A DNA stretch of 64,000 nt, taken from NCBI GenBank assembly GCA_946902985.2, contig OX336388.2, forward strand, positions 1,213,316,609 to 1,213,380,608, in the 5' to 3' direction. Positions 22,575 to 34,113 of this stretch are shown here, piece by piece (position 1 is the stretch's first letter; each line of letters starts with the position of its first letter). This DNA is from Meconema thalassinum (taxonomy: Eukaryota > Arthropoda > Insecta > Orthoptera > Tettigoniidae). A program made the position numbers and the translations under genes. The notes under the pieces were generated by a model that saw only the letters and a list, made by a program, of their open reading frames with translations, was not told where the DNA came from and searched no databases.

Positions 22575-24195
22575 TTATTCAATCGTTGAAGGACTACAAG
22601 GCACCAGACGAAGACTCTATAATCCCCGAACTTTGGAAATATGCTGGTGACAAGACGCTAGAAAAACTGTTGGAAATTATCTGCGAAATTTGGGAAACAG
22701 AGAGACTCCCCAACGGGTGGACTTCTGCCTTGATTCACCCCCTCCATAAGAAAGGAGATAAAACACATGTAAATAACTATCATGGCATTTCCCTCCTTCT
22801 GATAACCTATAAGATTCTCTCGAAATCTCTTCTAACTAGAGCAGAGAAACAACTAGATTCACAACTGGGAGAATATCAAGCCGGTTTCCGGAAAGGGCGA
22901 TCATGCGTCGATTATAAACATCAAAACTACCCTCTCCTATTTGAAGATCAGGAATAAGAAATTTGTTGTGACCTTCGTAGACTTTAAGAAGGCCTATGAT
23001 TCTATTGATCGCAACACCCTGATCCGAATCCTGAAAGAATTTGGCTTGGACAACAAAACCAGAGCGATCATCCAACAATCGCTGACCAACACCAACTCGA
23101 AGATGAAGTTTAGGGGCGAGATATCAGCCACCTTTGAAATCAGGACAGGAGTAAGACAAGGAGATGGTCTCTCACCTTACTCTACAACTGTGTCCCCGAG
23201 AAGGTTATCCATGAGTGGCCTAAAGAACTGAATAAACAAGGAGTTGCAAGCGGAGTCAGACTGGGATACAGAAGCCGGAACATCACAATTGACTGTCTAG
23301 ACTTTGCCGATGATCTTGCAATCATTTCTGTTTCATTAGAGACAGCCACGGAACAGATTAATCAGCTTAGTGCACAAGCAGCGAAGGCAGGACTCCAGAT
23401 CTGCTTTGAGAAGACAGTGTTCATAACTAATATCGAACCGGCGCCCAATCACCTTGCTGTGGGACGAGGAAACATTAAGCGAGTTGCAAAGTTTGAGTAC
23501 CTGGGAGAAATTATAACACCCAATGTATCAGAGAAAGAAGCATTCACATCGCGCATGAGCAAAATGGAAATGGCCTACCATTTAACTAAGGAAATCTATA
23601 AGAAAATGTAAATATCCTTCAACGCAAAACTAAAACATTACTGCAGTGTCATCCGTCCGGAGTTCTTGTATGCTTCTGAATGCCTCACGATGAACACCCC
23701 GAAAAATGGAGGCCAAAGAAGGGAAAATTTTGAGAAAGATATTGGGTCCCATCAAAGACAATGGGGGATACAGAAGACGGCATAACCATGAACTATTATA
23801 CTCATGTGGAGAAGATAAGTGACGTCATCCGGAAGAGAAGGATGACATTTTATTGACACGTGAAACGATTGAGCCCAGCGAGACTGACCAACCGCAACAT
23901 AACTTACTATCAGGAGAGGAAAACAAAATGGGCCTGGGTCATTGAACTGGATAAAGATCTGAAAGAAGTGGGGATTACACCAACATACATTCAGGAGCGC
24001 GATCCACTCGAAAGGAAACTTCGAGCTTGCAAAGGTTTCCAAGAAAAACCGAAGCTGAAAACGGGAAAGATTTGGACCCAGGAACGAAGGAAGTCCACCG
24101 AGAATGCGGGCGTACTGGGCAAACATCAAAGCCTGTAGAAGACAGTTGGAATGACGCGGTCCATAGATGGCCTATACGAAATGAATGAAAGGAGT
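22575..24195 (+). pseudogene. 5'-truncated LINE, reverse transcriptase and C-terminus, frameshifted
   Basis: It opens with SLKDYKAPDEDSIIPELW, then LPNGWTSALIHPLHKKGDK, EYQAGFRKGRSC, FVDFKKAYDSIDR (first catalytic Asp), GVRQGDGLSP, LDFADDLAII (catalytic ADD) and FEYLGEIITPN. These are RT blocks in order, as in RTE/BovB-like elements. It continues into a C-terminal tail (KTGKIWTQERRKSTENAG) and a (TCA/TTA)n tail at 24200-24265. Frameshifts near 22908 and 23182 and a stop near 23609 break it. The N-terminal endonuclease is absent. It is a dead copy, better preserved than 15150-16150. Confidence 0.85.
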
Positions 24196-24269
24196 ATGAT
24201 CTTCATCATCATTATCATCATCATCAACATCATCATCATCATTATTATTATTATTATTATTATCATTGA

Positions 24270-25096
24270 TGTGTAACATCCACTCAGTAGCTGGATATTT
24301 TTTGTGGGAGTGATTTTGGTAAAGGGACGGAAATGGTACGGAAACAATTAGCGCGGTGGCGGACATTGGTACCACGACGTACTGTCGGCCATGTGGCTAT
24401 GTGGAATGTATCTCGCATACGGTTTACTTCAAGGATTGGAGGCCCCATTATAGATATTCCTACGATAAATCATCTCCAAGTTGTCGTCCTTTCGTGTGAA
24501 AATATTCAGAGCCTTACAGTAGTCGCATATGATGTGTAACATGTGAAAAGTTATCGTACTATGTGTCTGCCGGGGGCGCAAATCCCTTGTTAACGGGTGA
24601 ACTCTGTTGGTCATTGAAATAACTACTTGTAAAACTCCAGTGCCAAATCTTGACCGGTTCGCGCATGTCGGCCATGTGGCTATGTGGAATATATATCGCA
24701 TACGGTTTACTTCTAGCTTTGGAGGCCCCATTAAAGATATTCCTACAATAAATCATCTTCAAGTTGTCGTTCTTTGGTGTGAAAATACTCATTACATCAT
24801 ATATACTGAAAACAATTATGAATTATTAAATCTTCGTACTTTTGCTGTAGGCTATTCTTATTCAATGTAAGCATTCGAGGTACTGTCGGCCAACATACAA
24901 CCCTATGTGGAATGAATATCGCATACGGTTTACTTCAAGGTTTGGAGGCCCATTAAAGATATGCCTACAATAAATTATTGGCACTGGAGTTTTACAAGTA
25001 GTTATTTCAATGACCAACAGAGTTCTTTGTTAACAAGGGATTTGCGCTCCCGACAGACACATAGTAGAATAACATGTCACATGTTATACATCATAT
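24270..25096. repeat. Repeat R8: internal direct and inverted copies, hosting the Sola-like insertion
   Basis: A block with cgcatacggtttacttcaag and ggaggccccatta occurs three times directly (24389, 24672, about 24896). In addition, 24509-24651 is an inverted copy of 24978-25096 continued at 28619-28636: gtagtcgcatatgatgtgta against tacatcatat | gcgactac. The right arm is split by the 3518-bp Sola-like element, and the left arm preserves the unsplit target. Confidence 0.75.
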
Positions 25097-25126
25097 CGAC
25101 CGTATTTCGCCAGAAGGGCGAATGCG
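25097..25126. repeat. Left terminal inverted repeat of the Sola-like element
   Basis: Pairs with the right terminus at 28585-28614. The bases immediately outside are the ATAT target duplication (25093-25096). Confidence 0.85.
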
Positions 25127-25602
25127 CCATTTACAAAAAAATTCAGTATTAACAGAAAACTGATTCCTACTGTCTTTAGTAATTTATTATTAATGTTCCA
25201 TGCAAATTTAAGAAGCCTAATATGTTTCTTATCTTCTAATAAATATTATTCATCACTGAAACCTTTGGTTTGTCGCTCACACGTAAAAAACGAGAATTTT
25301 TGGCATATTCGCCCATTTGGTGGAGTAAAGTCTCCTTACTATCTTATTCGCCCCTATGTTCGCCTTTTTGGCCTTATCAGAAAGTTATATTCAACTTTCC
25401 GTTTGTAATTGCTTTAACTAGCTCTCTGTTTATTTTGATAGATTGATACCTGTTTTGAGGACATTTCAAACAGAGAGAGAAAATTCTAAACGAGTAAGAA
25501 GTATTGAATCCCAAATCAATGATCAACTTTAATTTATTGCATTACTTTAAGAAAAATGTACACGTGATGTAATGGCTGCGTGATAATGGGAAGGATACAG
25601 AT

Positions 25603-27888
25603 TTAAAGTTCCTCTGGGTATTCATCTTCTTCATCAGTTTCCTCCAATGTGTCATGGACATTTCCAGATTTCGGCAACTGTAGGGATTCCTGATGGTAAA
25701 TTGGCGTGATAATGTTCATTGAGCATAGCTTCTGTAGGTCCTCGAATTTCTTCATAGGCAGAGGAAGTCGTGTCTCGTAGGCCCGCTGGAGCATCTCCTG
25801 CTTTTTCTTAGATCTTTGCCTTTTCACTGGCAATATTTCTGCAATTGTCTCGCTGTTCTCAGCAAGTGTGCGGGTAATGTACAGGCACTTTTCTTCCTTC
25901 ACGAACTTGACCGAACGGATGCCTTTAAAGGGAAATCGCTTCTTATTAAACATCACATCCTTATCAGCAGAATTGCTCTTCCAGTCTTGAAACTCACTAT
26001 GGTTCAAAACATGACATACGTATGGTCGAGGATTAGTTCTGGAATTCCTTATTATTGTTGGCCATTCACTTGGAGCCCAGATTGTAATTTTGCGGCACGC
26101 TGCTTCAATAGAGGCATGCATTGAATCTACTGGCATGTACGTGTGGCCTGGAACAAGATACGTTATTTTGATTACCTGTATTGTTATGCATTCCTGCAAC
26201 ACTTGACTGAGGGTGTTAATCATCTGCTTGTTTTTATTTTGTCCCGGACAAGAATCGCAATATAAATTTAACGTAGTGATTTCATTTCGTTCATCAACAT
26301 GTTTTATGTACTTTTGAAGAATGGTGCAAACTTCGTTAGCTCCTCGTTTTCCATCACATTCTCCCCAGACATAAGAAAAGCCATTTCTAGTCAAACTCTC
26401 ATAGAAACACAAATTGTATACAGCATACTTCCTACTGTAATACAACAACATGCTGTCTCCCATGGGTGTATTGAGTACCTTTTGTAGGTCAAATGACGTT
26501 TTAAGGACACTGGGGTCTTCTGTATGTATCTTCTGATCCTTTAGGAATATCTCTTCTACATGTTGCTTTTCTTTAAGGTGGATATCCAACTCTGATCTTT
26601 GTTCCACAGTTACGCTTTCTTCTGGCATATTTTTATACTTTTCACAAGTGGAACATTTGTCTTTCTTTCGGGTGTGAAAGCCGATATTGAAGGATGTGTT
26701 GAATATCTTATTAAACACTTGAATACTCACGGAATCAGTTGCATGCCGTTAATACTGTCTGTATACATTCGAAATATTTTTCATTTCAGCTGGCAGGTAC
26801 TTTCGTGTTGTACTCTTCCTGCAATAATGTGAAGGTACCGCTGGCAACCGCATAATAAATTCCTTTACCTCTTTTACACCGCTATTCTTGCTTTTGTTAT
26901 GTGGCTCATGGCGACCTCGCATATCTGGCTTAGCAACAATTAAATCTGTTGAATTTTCGACAGTGTATCTAATAAGTTTCTCGGATATAGCAAGGGTCTT
27001 TAGAAAAAATCTTAAACATACACGCACACGCTCTCCATTAAGTGGCAAAAGGTAGTGCTTAGTGTTTGATTTCCTACTCTTGGTTTCTTCAACTCTTCGT
27101 CTTTTCCTTGATACTAACTTTACATTACTTAAAATAAAGTTTTTTTTATCTAATCCGGATGAAAGCTTCCAATAGTTATTACAAATTCTCTCTCTGTCGT
27201 CTTCTTTAAATTTGCTGCATTCGTTACTGCAACTTTTACAGACACATGGATTATTACCTAACACACATTTTTGTGACACTTTCTTGCCCCTGGATGACAG
27301 ATATTCCAGACCAAGCAGACGATTCTTCTTCCACAATTCTTTTTTTGGGACTGATTTTTTCTTTCTCTTCCCACTTTGCACTACAATTAGAGACTCACGA
27401 CTCGTGGTTAAGTGTGATGTTCCATCTGAATCTTGGTCACTCACTTCAGGTAGTTGCAGATCTATTGTCGGGTGTTCATTATTTGAACCACTGCAAGGTA
27501 CGAATGAATCCTGGCCTTTGTCTTCCAGATGGGGACAATTAATGTGAGTTTCATTGCTTCCCCTTTCAGTAGTTAAATCATCAGCTTCTCGAAAATCGCT
27601 CTCATGAATCACCGTTGTACCATTATTAGGGCACATCTCATCACTTCCCAACACAGGCACCAATTCACGCTCAAACACATAGTCGAAATTCGTAATTTCA
27701 TTATTTTCAGTTCTTGTATCTTGGTCCACTGAAACACTCTGTAGATCAGAAGTACCGGTAGTATTTCCAACGTGACTTTGGCTTATCTCCTGTTCACAGT
27801 TCATTTCAACGTGCTCAGCATTCTCCCGCTGATTACTTGTATCTCTCAGTGCTAGCTCCACCAACTTTCTCCCTCTGAATAACGACAT
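25603..27888 (-). pseudogene. Sola-like transposase (DUF7869-type), one in-frame stop
   Basis: One frame of 762 codons runs from ATG at 27888 to the stop at 25603, broken only by TAA at 26751-26749. N-terminal Cys cluster: NPCVCKSCSNECSKF. Middle: GRHEPHNKS and SHYCRKSTTRKYL. After the stop: CSTCEKYKN, LYCDSCPGQNKNKQ, and GHTYMPVDSMHASIE, whose Asp, His and Glu are candidate catalytic residues. An acidic tail ends the protein. The second half has no nearby ATG of its own in this frame (it opens at GTG), so it is not an independent gene. It would act in the nucleus on the element's own ends. The stop could be a real mutation, an assembly error or readthrough. Confidence 0.75.
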
Positions 27889-28359
27889 GCTGAAATGTTT
27901 CTGAAATAAAGAAATAACCCAAGTAAACCCTCATCTTTTATTAGCCACAAAGCTGTTCTTATACGTACACTTTAACTTTCATTGTGAGGCATTGCCAACT
28001 GGGTATTATAAATGATGTCTACGATCTACAACTTCAGTTAGCTATGTTTATCAAAGCATACGTAGGAAGGTATTCCAATTACTGTGCTTATCGTGGGTTT
28101 TGTTTCGGAACAAACTGGCATAACCATGAAAACTAGTTCTATCGTTATAATTAATTATATTTTACCAATTTTGTGTTAATATTTAGTATTTAATTATTAA
28201 GAAGCATGCACATACCTTAAATTATCATCGAGAGGAAATGTCAACACAAGGTATTGCAGTTTCCCACTCATCGACAATGCAGATAAGGTGTCCTGTGTAC
28301 AAGAATGCATGCGTGATAAGAAAGAAAACAATGTTAAACTCTTATTTCAATAGAATTCC

Positions 28360-28560
28360 ATGGACATTCGCCCTTCTGGTAGTAAGCACTTTTCACGTTC
28401 GCCTTTCTGGATGAGAGATTCGCCCTTTTGGCGACAAACATTTATCACATTCGCCGTTGTAACTTCTAAACAAAGTTAATTTCCCGCCGTTATTTTCGAT
28501 ACTAGACGTTCGCCCTTGTGGCAGTAGACGCATTTCGACCTATCGATATTAGAAATTACA
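28360..28560. promoter_or_regulatory. Subterminal repeats, possible transposase-binding sites
   Basis: The motif TTCGCCcTTnTGG occurs at about 28368, 28400, 28421 and 28506 plus a weaker one at 28450, besides the terminus itself. On the left side it occurs near 25308 and 25346-25370. Arrays of short terminal-like motifs at transposon ends usually bind transposase; function here is inference. Confidence 0.5.
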
Positions 28561-28584
28561 TAAAGTGAAAATCGCAAAAATTGG

Positions 28585-28614
28585 TCTATTCGCCCTTGTG
28601 GCAAAATACGGTCG
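28585..28614. repeat. Right terminal inverted repeat of the Sola-like element
   Basis: Complement of the left terminus with two or three mismatches, followed directly by ATAT (28615-28618) and then gcgactactgtaaggctc, which is the continuation of the interrupted palindrome arm. Confidence 0.85.
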
Positions 28615-28640
28615 ATATGCGACTACTGTAAGGCTCGTAA

Positions 28641-28726
28641 TTTTTAGCCTACTTTTCACATTTTGCAAAATTGAGGAAAAAGTAGACTTATGAGACCGGG
28701 CAAATGTGTGTCTGTGTGTCTGTCCT

Positions 28727-28761
<35 letters not shown>

Positions 28762-30082
28762 GGCTGAGTGTGTGTCCCCCACTATCAACTCCTAAATGGC
28801 TGCAGCAATCGAAACAAAATTTGGTGTGAGTAAAGATCTATACCTGAACATCTCACGGCCATATTTGAAAATGATGTCAGTGCTACCAACTGCTGAAAAA
28901 TCGCAATTGAAATTTGAGCTCCATGTTGGATATCTTGGAAGGTATAAATGGGAGCTATTTCGAAATTGGCACACGTATAGATAATAATATTGCAGTTTAC
29001 GTTCCAGGAGGCCATACATGGCAGTGTTGCCAAAATGATTATAAGCCTGCTGATAGGACCAAAATTTTAATGCATATAACGTCTACACTATCAATTGGAT
29101 TTTAACCAAATTTCGTATGTGCTATGCGTACATAAACAGGTATGACTGAGCGTACTCTTAAGAGCCGCCAAGGCTGCCAACTGTTAAAAAACGCTCTCAA
29201 TTTTTTTTATTCAAATACCCATATATCAGAAAGTATGCAAGCCGACAGCTTTAAACTATGCACTCGTATAGTACCTGACATTCTATATTAATTTGGAGTA
29301 ACTTATATTCGTCAGTGCTACCAACATGATTCTAAGCTTGCTGAGAGGTCCAACTTTAAAATACATGTAACTTCTATACTATCATTTAGATTGCAACCAA
29401 ATTTCGTGTGTGCTATGTGTACCATAACAGATATGACTATGCCGATTCTTAATAGTAACCAGGGCTGCCAACTGTTAATAAATACTGTCTCTATTTTTGT
29501 TACCCTAATATCAATATATCAGAAAGTATGCAAGCCAATAGCTCTAAACTTTGCACGCGTATAGTACCTGGCATTCTAGATTAATTTGGAGTAACTAATA
29601 TCCGTCAGTGCTGCCAACATGATTCTAAGCCTGCTGATAAGTCCAATTTTTAAATGCATGTAACTTCTATCCTAACTAATGGATTTCAATCAAAATTGGC
29701 ACAACAATAGATCATATTATTTCAGATTATTTCTGACCAATACATGTATGCCATTGTTGCCAACATGATTTTACGCACGCTGTTAGATCCAATGTTTAAC
29801 TGCATGTAACGTCCGTGCTATCCATTGGACTTCAACCAAATTTTGTATTCTGTAACTTAAGAGATGGAACTAAAAATATATTCAGTCACCAGGGCTGCCA
29901 ACTGTAGTTCTCTATTAGGCTACATTATGCCACGTATACAGTATTTCGAACTAATTAGAAATTTCGATATTACCAACTTAAATTCGTCATTATTCTAGAT
30001 AGATCCATATAGATTAATTATTGGCATGAATCTTAATTTTTAAGAAAAGTAGGCTCTTTAGTTCGTCACGGAACTTCTTGTT
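28641..30082 (+). mobile_element. Helentron-like element, family H1, complete
   Basis: 5' TTTTTAGCCTACTTTTCACA; 3' GAAAAGTAGGCT (30044-30055), stem-loop AGTTC-gtcacg-GAACT (30060-30075), then TCTTGTT. A (TCTG)n tract at 28725-28762 sits just inside the 5' end, as the GTCT tract does in Drosophila DINE-1. The interior has repeated units with gctgccaactgt. It is the longest H1 copy here. It lies in the palindrome R8 arm, only 10 bases beyond its last matching base. Confidence 0.75.
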
Positions 30083-30719
30083 TATTATATAGTCTCTGTT
30101 TCCATCCTTGAAACTGGAGAATTCTTCAAAACGCATCACCATAGATTCTGTGGGTAGAAATCACACAAACTGAAGCTAGGGCTACAATGAGTCATTCAAG
30201 CCAAGGTGAGGAGAGAAGTAGTTAGCTTTCCCTTTCTTCACTGAGTCAGTGCAGCAGTCCTGATCCTTTGAGAACCACCTTTCACAGCATTCACATGTAC
30301 TGGCTGTGCCTCACCTATCAAATTTTGAGATGAAGCCATCTAGAGAATCTATTCTTCAATTGCGACGTTCCGTTGTGTAGGCCTACTGTTCTCTAGCAAG
30401 GAATCTGAAAGTTTTTCGGTGAACTCGGCCTGATATTTAATGAATCTTCTTTGGTAGTTGCCGAGTGAGAGGCGGAGAGTGATTAGTCACCGCCAGTTGA
30501 CTAGCAATTGCCGATAGCATAACAGCAGGACGGGATCTCCGAATGCTGCCATCGCATTTCGAGCTGGCAAGATACCGTAGTTGAGTTAATTACGGCTTGG
30601 GGTGAAGTACTGTATGCTATTACGTATCTCGCGAACATGGTCAGGTACGGAACAAAACATCGAATTTTCCTAGTGGAAACTTATATTCTCAAGAAGAAGT
30701 TTGCAGTAAATTTGTTAAT
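30083..30719. other. Unassigned DNA
   Basis: No repeat match or coding frame that I can support. Confidence 0.4.
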
Positions 30720-30925
30720 AAGTTTCAGCGTCGTGTGATTTAAACTTGTGGGGGAACCTCAAACAAACGGTATACCGAAACAATCCGCGTACTATGGAGG
30801 CTTTCAAGAAAGAAATAACTGCACTGATACAAAATATCAGTGAGGATGAATTACAGCGAGAGTACCAAAACTTCCTACGACATTGATACAATGTGTTTAG
30901 AAAATGAAGGACTGCATTTCCAGGA
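30720..30925 (+). pseudogene. Mariner-like transposase C-terminal remnant
   Basis: The plus strand reads VWGNLKQTVYRNNPRTMEAF, then KKEITALIQNISEDELQREY and NFLRH. This follows the mariner C-terminal pattern (LWGYLKsxVYxNxPRTlxxLKxxIxxxIxxI). A stop and decay follow. No catalytic part is left. Confidence 0.6.
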
Positions 30926-30993
30926 ACTACTCTGAAATTCATGTAAGTAATGATGATTATTAAATACATTAAAATTGATAATGTGTTAATCTA

Positions 30994-31562
30994 ATGAGGC
31001 GTGCAAATTATTAGACTCAAATAAAGAATTTAAATCAGTCACAATTTTTATTAAAAATCATTTAATTTTATTTTTAGTAATGTTTTCTCCCCTGTGAACT
31101 CACAACATTTCCCATAAAGAATTGCATCTGGAAGTTTTCGAAATTGGAGATTCTGAGAGGCATCTGAGCTGGGTCCATTTCTTCTTTTTTCGTTGACTTT
31201 GGAATGTATCCTGCAAATTATGTGATTTCAACCCATTGTCAACGAATCTTTGAATAGTTCAAGAGTGGACCATTGGTAATAAAATACTTCCAAACTCTGT
31301 GGTCTCAATTCACACGAAAACAAGAATAAAGTAACCAAAGCAAAACGTGTGGCATTCTGCATTAAGAAGGCTCCTCTTTTAATGAAAACTCTAAATAATT
31401 AATTTACTCTCAGATTCTTTAAAAAAGAGGTATTAAGACTATTAATTTAACATTTTAAATAGTTTCAGCACATTGCAAATCATGTCTACCGTATTAAGTC
31501 ACAAAACGCACTAAGTAAATGTTGGAGAACTGCCATCGAGTTTAATAATTTGCACACCCCTG
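30994..31562. mobile_element. Tc1/mariner-type MITE, 569 bp
   Basis: The inverted ends match in length: left ATGAGGCGTGCAAATTATTA, right in complement CAGGGGTGTGCAAATTATTA, both continuing rACTC. TA dinucleotides flank both ends (30992-30993 and 31563-31564). The interior has no intact frame. A non-autonomous element mobilised by a mariner-type transposase is the simplest reading. Confidence 0.7.
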
Positions 31563-31564
31563 TA

Positions 31565-31923
31565 GTTGGGCACAACGCTGCAGATAGCGCCAATGCCTTG
31601 CTTGACACGCGGCTACACACAGTGCCCCGGCCGTCACACGGCGACTGTTAGGGCCCGTTCTATAGGGAAGGCCCTCACAGTAGATGCTTAGAGATCCAAC
31701 ATATTATGACTTTCAGTGACATGGATACTTCCTGTCCTTTAAAAAATCCAAACCTTTGATCTCAGGATCATAAAGTGAACTTTCGTATCACTGTTCAACC
31801 GACGATGCTAGCTCTACGCTAAATATGACGCGTCAGAAATACGTATTTGTATCAACTTCCACTGTATGAATCCTTTCCTAGAATCCGCAAAACTCAGACA
31901 CATAATTGCAAACAGTTGAATAA
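31565..31923. other. Unassigned DNA
   Basis: No match or frame. It contains a GC-rich patch (ccggccgtcacacggcgac near 31630). Confidence 0.4.
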
Positions 31924-32206
31924 GGGAACCTGGTAGTGTAGAGTTGCCAACAATGCAAGTGGTTTTGAAATTTTCGCAGTTTATCAATAATATTCACCGC
32001 TGCGTGTATTTAAAGTTTTATAAACCATAAGACACTTGTTCATGATTACGAACATTTGAAAAAAAATTCTAAACTTCAAATTTTCTAATTTATGTACCGA
32101 TCTCTCAATAACTGTGGGCACGGTCAAGTTGATATTTTGCACACTTGCAGGTGCTTTTGAGTTAAAAATTGTGAAGCAAAATTAACAAAGCTGATTAAAA
32201 ATAATT

Positions 32207-33710
32207 AACCAGATGTTCAAGAAAGAAAATATAGCCTCCTTTCTCCTAAATGTATGGGTATAGTTATAACTCTTTGACCTTATTATCTCCTATTTCCTTC
32301 CTATTCGAAGTGCAAAACGGCACACAACAGCATGACATACAGGATTTGAGCAGTGGCATCCATACCATAGTTTATAATTACCCCAGCATTTTACAATTTC
32401 ATCGGCAAACACTCCAAACAACGTAGGAATTCAGTATATTAACGCCGACTACTTACAGTAATTGAAATTGAAACAAAACTTCGTTGGTCTAAACGTATCA
32501 CTGGGAGAAACACATGTAATAAACCTACTGCACAGCTAATTTTTAATCATGCCTATCCTTGGGGGTGAGTGCGCTCTATTGGCAACAAGAGGAAATTTTT
32601 CAATTGTACATCGTATGCATGGGTTCACTAACTGGGAATGTCAAGGCCGGTATAGAGCGCAGCTCACATCTAGTAGGTCGTGGTTGGCACACGCATAGAT
32701 CACCTGGTTGCTAGTAGATATCACTCGTGCAGATCCGGTGGCAAACTTTGTTTTAATTATATATATATATTCCATTGTAAGATTCACAACATAACGCTCA
32801 ATTTTAAAACGTCTCAGTACTTAATAAACAATAATAAAAGAATCAAACAAAACAAAACAACTCTGATAGGTTTTGAACCCCGACCGACCGGGTCAAAGAC
32901 CAAAGCTTTACCACATAGCCAAACGTGTCCGCCGAGGTTTAACGTTATCAATCGATTTACTTACCACGTCTTAGCAAATAATGACTTGGGCTAAACGATT
33001 TCTTCACTGGAGTATATATTCATTATAATCCACTTCATACAAAGTTTATATTATTTCTATCAATAGGCTACATTGCATACAACATACTCAAATTAATGAA
33101 ATATAGGTTAGAACGAGAGATCAGCTGCCATCTTGTATTGTAACAGAGACGGCTCAACTTTTTAAAGTCACTTCTGCACTATAATATTATAACATAAACT
33201 TTATATTTCGAACGGGCCACGTCCTTTAGAACAGTTTAAACCATTCTCGGTTCGATAATCGGAACTGGTGGGTCCTAAGTTATACATTATAGAGCTTGCA
33301 TAATTCACACGGCTGCGATCCTGAAATTGTATGGCTGATGACCTTGTAGTTTGGGTTGAAGACGCGTCCATTATGATGGTATGTTTGCACCAAATTTGGT
33401 AATGATCCGATGATTAATTTGGTCGTAGTTTCATTTTGAGTTTTGACCATTTGAGTGGCCACCTTTTAGTTTAGGTAAAGATGGCGGCAATATAAGACAT
33501 GACACTGAGGTGCTCTTTGCTAGTGCTACCTATGTACCAAATTTCGTTCAATTCTATTTCGTTGTGTTTGAATTGATGTGGGGGGGGGGGCTTAGGGGGG
33601 GCATATATGTACACTCACACACACTCACACACTGACAGACTGACAACTTTTGGCCCGTGTAGATCTCAAAATCTACTTTCAGTTTTTGCAAAAATAGAAA
33701 ATAGGCTAAA
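32207..33710 (-). mobile_element. Helentron-like element, family H3, diverged copy
   Basis: The complement 5' end is TTTTAGCCTATTTTCTATTT (33710). The 3' end carries a decayed hairpin (tgttcaagaaagaaaata region, 32212-32232). The interior is co-linear with 5614-7733, including gctgccatcttgt and the tRNA-like module at 32868-32936. It is nested in the inverted-repeat element 31924-34110. Confidence 0.65.
32868..32936 (-). other. tRNA-like promoter module inside Helentron H3
   Basis: The complement reads TTTGGCTATGTGGTAAAGC, then GGGGTTCAAAACC. Both A and B boxes are recognisable at the position equivalent to 6826-6905, although the sequence between has diverged. Confidence 0.5.
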
Positions 33711-34113
33711 ATTAAGAAACATATCTGAAATAATGTCTCAAAAAGGTGACGAATTCAAATGTTCATTAAATCTAAACCAAATACGTATCAACAATAAATT
33801 TACTTTTCAAGCTTTAGCATTATCAGTAGATTACAAATTACAGCTTTCATCTGATTACCTTCAATAAAATCAGAAGGAAAGTTACCTAACTAGGTAAACA
33901 TTTCAAATTTTTTACAATAATTTTAGTTTGTTCAAATATCCATAAATATTAAAATATATTATAAATTTCTATGATACTTTTGTTAAATGCAGCTGTGAAT
34001 GTTATTGGTAAACTGTGACAATGTGAAGTTTCTAGTTGTCATTGTTACCTAAGAATGACCCTTTCATTAAGCTGTTGGATTGTTGGCTATTGTACACTAC
34101 CAGGTTCCCGTAA

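Larger units (their letters stand above)
25097..28614 (-). mobile_element. Complete Sola-like DNA transposon, 3518 bp
   Basis: The termini are inverted repeats of about 30 bp: left CGACCGTATTTCGCCAGAAG, right in complement CGACCGTATTTTGCCACAAG, both continuing GGCGAAT with only two or three mismatches. The flanks are ATAT at 25093-25096 and 28615-28618. A paralogous empty site at 24527-24530 carries one ATAT. A 4-bp duplication and the transposase type fit the Sola superfamily; that assignment is from family knowledge, not a search. Subterminal copies of TTCGCCCTTnTGG are spread inside both ends. One long transposase gene on the minus strand fills the interior. Confidence 0.8.
31924..34110. 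mobile_element. Inverted-repeat element (possibly PIF/Harbinger-type MITE) with nested H3
   Basis: Left end GGGAACCTGGTAGTGTAGAG then TTGCCAACAATGCAA. The right end in complement is CGGGAACCTGGTAGTGTACA, then TAGCCAACAATCCAA. TAA lies directly outside on the left and one base further out on the right, which would fit a 3-bp TAA duplication with a single extra base. Without the nested Helentron the element is about 680 bp, AT-rich and non-coding. Confidence 0.55.
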
